Origin: Campylobacteraceae bacterium
GTDB lineage: Bacteria; Campylobacterota; Campylobacteria; Campylobacterales; Sulfurospirillaceae
Direction: 5' to 3'
Length of the DNA: 14,805 nt
Assembly (NCBI GenBank): GCA_027013265.1
Contig: JALUXQ010000084.1
Location: 1-14,805 of the forward strand
The notes below the pieces were generated by a model. That model was not told the origin of the DNA. It ran no database searches and saw nothing but the letters and a program-made list of their open reading frames with translations. Of the stretch, positions 13,453 to 14,805 are shown in pieces. Positions within the stretch are counted from its first letter, which is position 1, and each line of letters starts with the position of its first letter. Position numbers and translations under genes: made by a program.

Positions 13453-13563
13453 GGTTGCCCCTTTTTTGATCTATTTTAAGTTTATGGTGGCCAAGCTTCT
13501 TTAAAATGCTACTTATGGTATCCAATCTCTTGACATTGTGCACATCCAAAATTTAAGATAATT

Positions 13564-14208
13564 TTATCCATCTATCTTTATTATATTATCAATAATATGT
13601 GGAAATTCTATCTCAAAATCATCTAAAAATGTTTTATCTATTATTTTTATCTCTTGTAGCATCTCATGAGGAAAACTTTTAAGCCGTATAATCAATTCTT
13701 CATTGCTAAAACTTGCTTTTTTATGTGCAGATTCAAGTATATCTTTCCAATCAAATGTATAAAACTTGCAAATAAGAAATGTATCAAATATATCTTTTGG
13801 ATTGTCTCTGCCTATCACTGCTGTTAATTTATTGCTCAATATATTTTCAATATTATCTAAAAGATAGTTGTTTTCATTCAAAATCACATCTTTATATCTA
13901 AATGCAATGTCATTTATAAAATCAAGTTGTAGTAAATCATCTATCTTAAATCTTGTAAAATCTTTTGATTCTACTTCTACTGCCAACTCAAATTTGGATT
14001 GCAAAGCTCTCTTGATATTTTTTATAGCAAAGCTATATCTAGCAGATTGATTAGTAAAAAAATCTAAATCATCAGAATATCTTTTTTCTACATAAAAACG
14101 ACTAATACAAGTACCGCCAGTAAGATAAAATTCATTTTCAGTTTCAAAAACAACTTTCAAAACCTTATCTTGAAGTTCATAAAGTTTTTTGTAGTCTATG
14201 CTACCCAT
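13564..14208 (-). CDS. AbiEii/AbiGii-family nucleotidyltransferase (probable toxin)
   Basis: A 214-residue protein with the DUF1814 / AbiEii nucleotidyltransferase core: LTGGTCISRFYVEKRYSDDLDF (29-50) holds the GG-T and the metal-binding D46/D47/D49 cluster, D96 (LQLDFI) is a likely third carboxylate, and LSNKLTAVIGRDNPKDIFD (124-142) is the conserved 'KL-A-x-x-R-x-x-x-KD' motif of the family. AbiEii-type enzymes are the toxins of type IV toxin-antitoxin and phage-defence systems; related toxins modify tRNA ends. All motifs are intact. Its ATG lies 13 bp inside the preceding 102-codon gene, a strong sign of translational coupling as in toxin-antitoxin pairs. The downstream 110 bp hold no clear terminator. 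Confidence 0.85.
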   Translation of the reverse strand: MGSIDYKKLYELQDKVLKVVFETENEFYLTGGTCISRFYVEKRYSDDLDFFTNQSARYSFAIKNIKRALQSKFELAVEVESKDFTRFKIDDLLQLDFINDIAFRYKDVILNENNYLLDNIENILSNKLTAVIGRDNPKDIFDTFLICKFYTFDWKDILESAHKKASFSNEELIIRLKSFPHEMLQEIKIIDKTFLDDFEIEFPHIIDNIIKIDG

Positions 14209-14504
14209 TTTAACTCATCTATAAGCAGTGGTTTGTCAAAAAAATAAACTTCTACTAAGTTTTTTCTCCTAAAAGCAAAATCAGCATTAAATTTTGGTAC
14301 TTTATAGTTATCTAACAGTTTTGATAATTGCTCTAGCTCAAAGATAGCTAAATCCTTAAATAATGAAGTACTATTTAATAATATTTTTTCAAAAAACATA
14401 CCTTTTTTTCGCACATCTTCACCACTTAAAATTGCATCAATGTCATCATTAGAGATTTCCAAATCCCAGAAACAATCTTTTTTTATTCTGTCATAATTAA
14501 TCAT
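14196..14504 (-). CDS. Small protein upstream of AbiEii toxin, candidate non-AbiEi antitoxin
   Basis: A 102-residue acidic-and-basic mixed soluble protein. There is no signal peptide, membrane segment or winged helix like that of AbiEi antitoxins, which are also about twice as long. The C-terminal part (KVPKFNADFAFRRKNL followed by VEVYFFDKPLLIDELKWV, about 69-101) looks structured and conserved; the N-terminal part is helical. The ATG at 14504 has GGGG six bases before it; the TTG two codons upstream is less likely. Its last 13 bp overlap the toxin gene, so it is made first and coupled, as expected for an antitoxin. The family is not recognised, and the antitoxin role is inferred only from position. 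Confidence 0.68.
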   Translation of the reverse strand: MINYDRIKKDCFWDLEISNDDIDAILSGEDVRKKGMFFEKILLNSTSLFKDLAIFELEQLSKLLDNYKVPKFNADFAFRRKNLVEVYFFDKPLLIDELKWVA

Positions 14505-14518
14505 AAACAACCCCTTGT

Positions 14519-14799
14519 TTATTTTTTATTTATTGTATCATATTTTTTTTCACAAAGTCCAACATCTATTTCGCTCTTTCGGAAGCGATGCCTTAGCTTC
14601 GCCAACTCCAAAAATCCCTCAAAAAACGGCACACGAATCAAATTTGTTTTAACTCTATTTGAAAGTAATCTCTTATTTTTACTTTATCTAAATTCTCAAT
14701 AGGTTCCAAGTATCCAATATCATCATCTTCGATATCATCTATATAAAGCAAAGCAGTGACAAAAAGTTTAAAATTTATACCATTTAAAACATTTAAACT
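14519..14799 (-). pseudogene. Possible frameshifted remnant of an unrecognised gene
   Basis: Two open stretches on the minus strand, in different frames, read like one protein. Frame A (14799-14638) gives residues such as NFKLFVTALLYIDDIEDD and LEPIENLDKVKIRDYF, then stops at TGA. Frame B is open from about 14685 and gives IRVPFFEGFLELAKLRHRF and SEIDVGLCEKKYDTINKK, ending in TAA at 14519-14521. Neither has an ATG; frame B could start at GTG 14632 (37 residues) or TTG 14641. The overlap at 14638-14685 suggests a frameshift. The patch 14560-14635 is richer in G and C than its surroundings. Coding character is judged by eye and no family is recognised. This is the only stretch of about 300 bp without an intact gene; apart from a promoter-like -10 for the toxin-antitoxin genes, nothing else is seen in it. 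Confidence 0.35.
14532..14540 (-). promoter_or_regulatory. Extended -10 promoter of the AbiEii gene pair
   Basis: The minus strand reads TGATACAAT (TG, one base, TACAAT), a good extended -10 hexamer at 14537-14532. Transcription would begin at about 14525, leaving a leader of about 20 bases with AAGGGG before the ATG at 14504. It lies inside the 3' end of the apparent gene remnant. Confidence 0.5.
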
Positions 14800-14805
14800 T
14801 CACTT

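Noticed and set aside
14505..14510. TTG start two codons before the ATG of the small AbiEii partner
   Set aside because: The ATG at 14504 has GGGG at ideal spacing; the TTG would be too close to it.
1..14805. CRISPR arrays, tRNA or rRNA genes, insertion sequences, riboswitches
   Set aside because: No regularly spaced repeats, cloverleaf-like segments, transposase motifs or long conserved leader structures were found on reading both strands.

Overview
The window looks like a chromosomal segment of a free-living Campylobacterota species (Sulfurimonas/Sulfurovum/Sulfuricurvum-like). This is inferred from the AT-rich composition, the modA-Mop-modB-modC gene order, a small exported cytochrome c, a Cache-domain histidine kinase with an HQWRQP H-box, and the dense, overlapping gene packing. 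No rRNA, tRNA, CRISPR array or insertion sequence is visible.

Layout. 1-2102: the end of modA, a small Mop/TOBE protein, modB and modC form one tightly overlapping molybdate-uptake operon that ends at a strong bidirectional hairpin. 2118-6027: a c'-like cytochrome gene (minus) is divergent from an OmpR-family response regulator (plus). The probable partner histidine kinase faces the regulator tail-to-tail, with only 2 bp between the stops. That kinase is the last gene of a minus-strand operon that begins with an exported SYLF-domain protein and a helical protein of unknown function. The cytochrome/regulator intergenic region carries four TTAAG/C elements spaced 11, 11 and 10 bp, which looks like an OmpR-type operator. 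6109-10553: a plus-strand operon encodes a REC-PAS-PilZ-like protein, a Cache-HAMP histidine kinase and a class IV D-amino-acid aminotransferase whose start overlaps the kinase stop. It begins at an extended -10 promoter followed by a perfect 14-bp palindrome. 10555-12208: a divergent gene pair encodes a DUF4392 protein and a DUF1445 protein. These are separate versions of the two domains fused in animal D-glutamate cyclase (DGLUCY). 12232-13452: an exported helix-hairpin-helix protein and a WecA/WbpL-like phosphoglycosyl transferase. 13564-14504: an AbiEii-type nucleotidyltransferase gene with a small overlapping upstream gene that does not look like AbiEi, probably a toxin-antitoxin pair. 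14519-14799: what looks like a frameshifted gene remnant.

The most interesting point is the D-amino-acid neighbourhood at 9.7-12.2 kb. A D-amino-acid transaminase, able in principle to make D-glutamate, lies next to both halves of a split D-glutamate cyclase (D-glutamate to 5-oxo-D-proline), and the transaminase is translationally coupled to a membrane sensor kinase. The sequence supports the families. The combined pathway and its sensing are inference. The two-component locus with its phased operator, and the AbiEii pair with an unfamiliar partner, are the next best leads.
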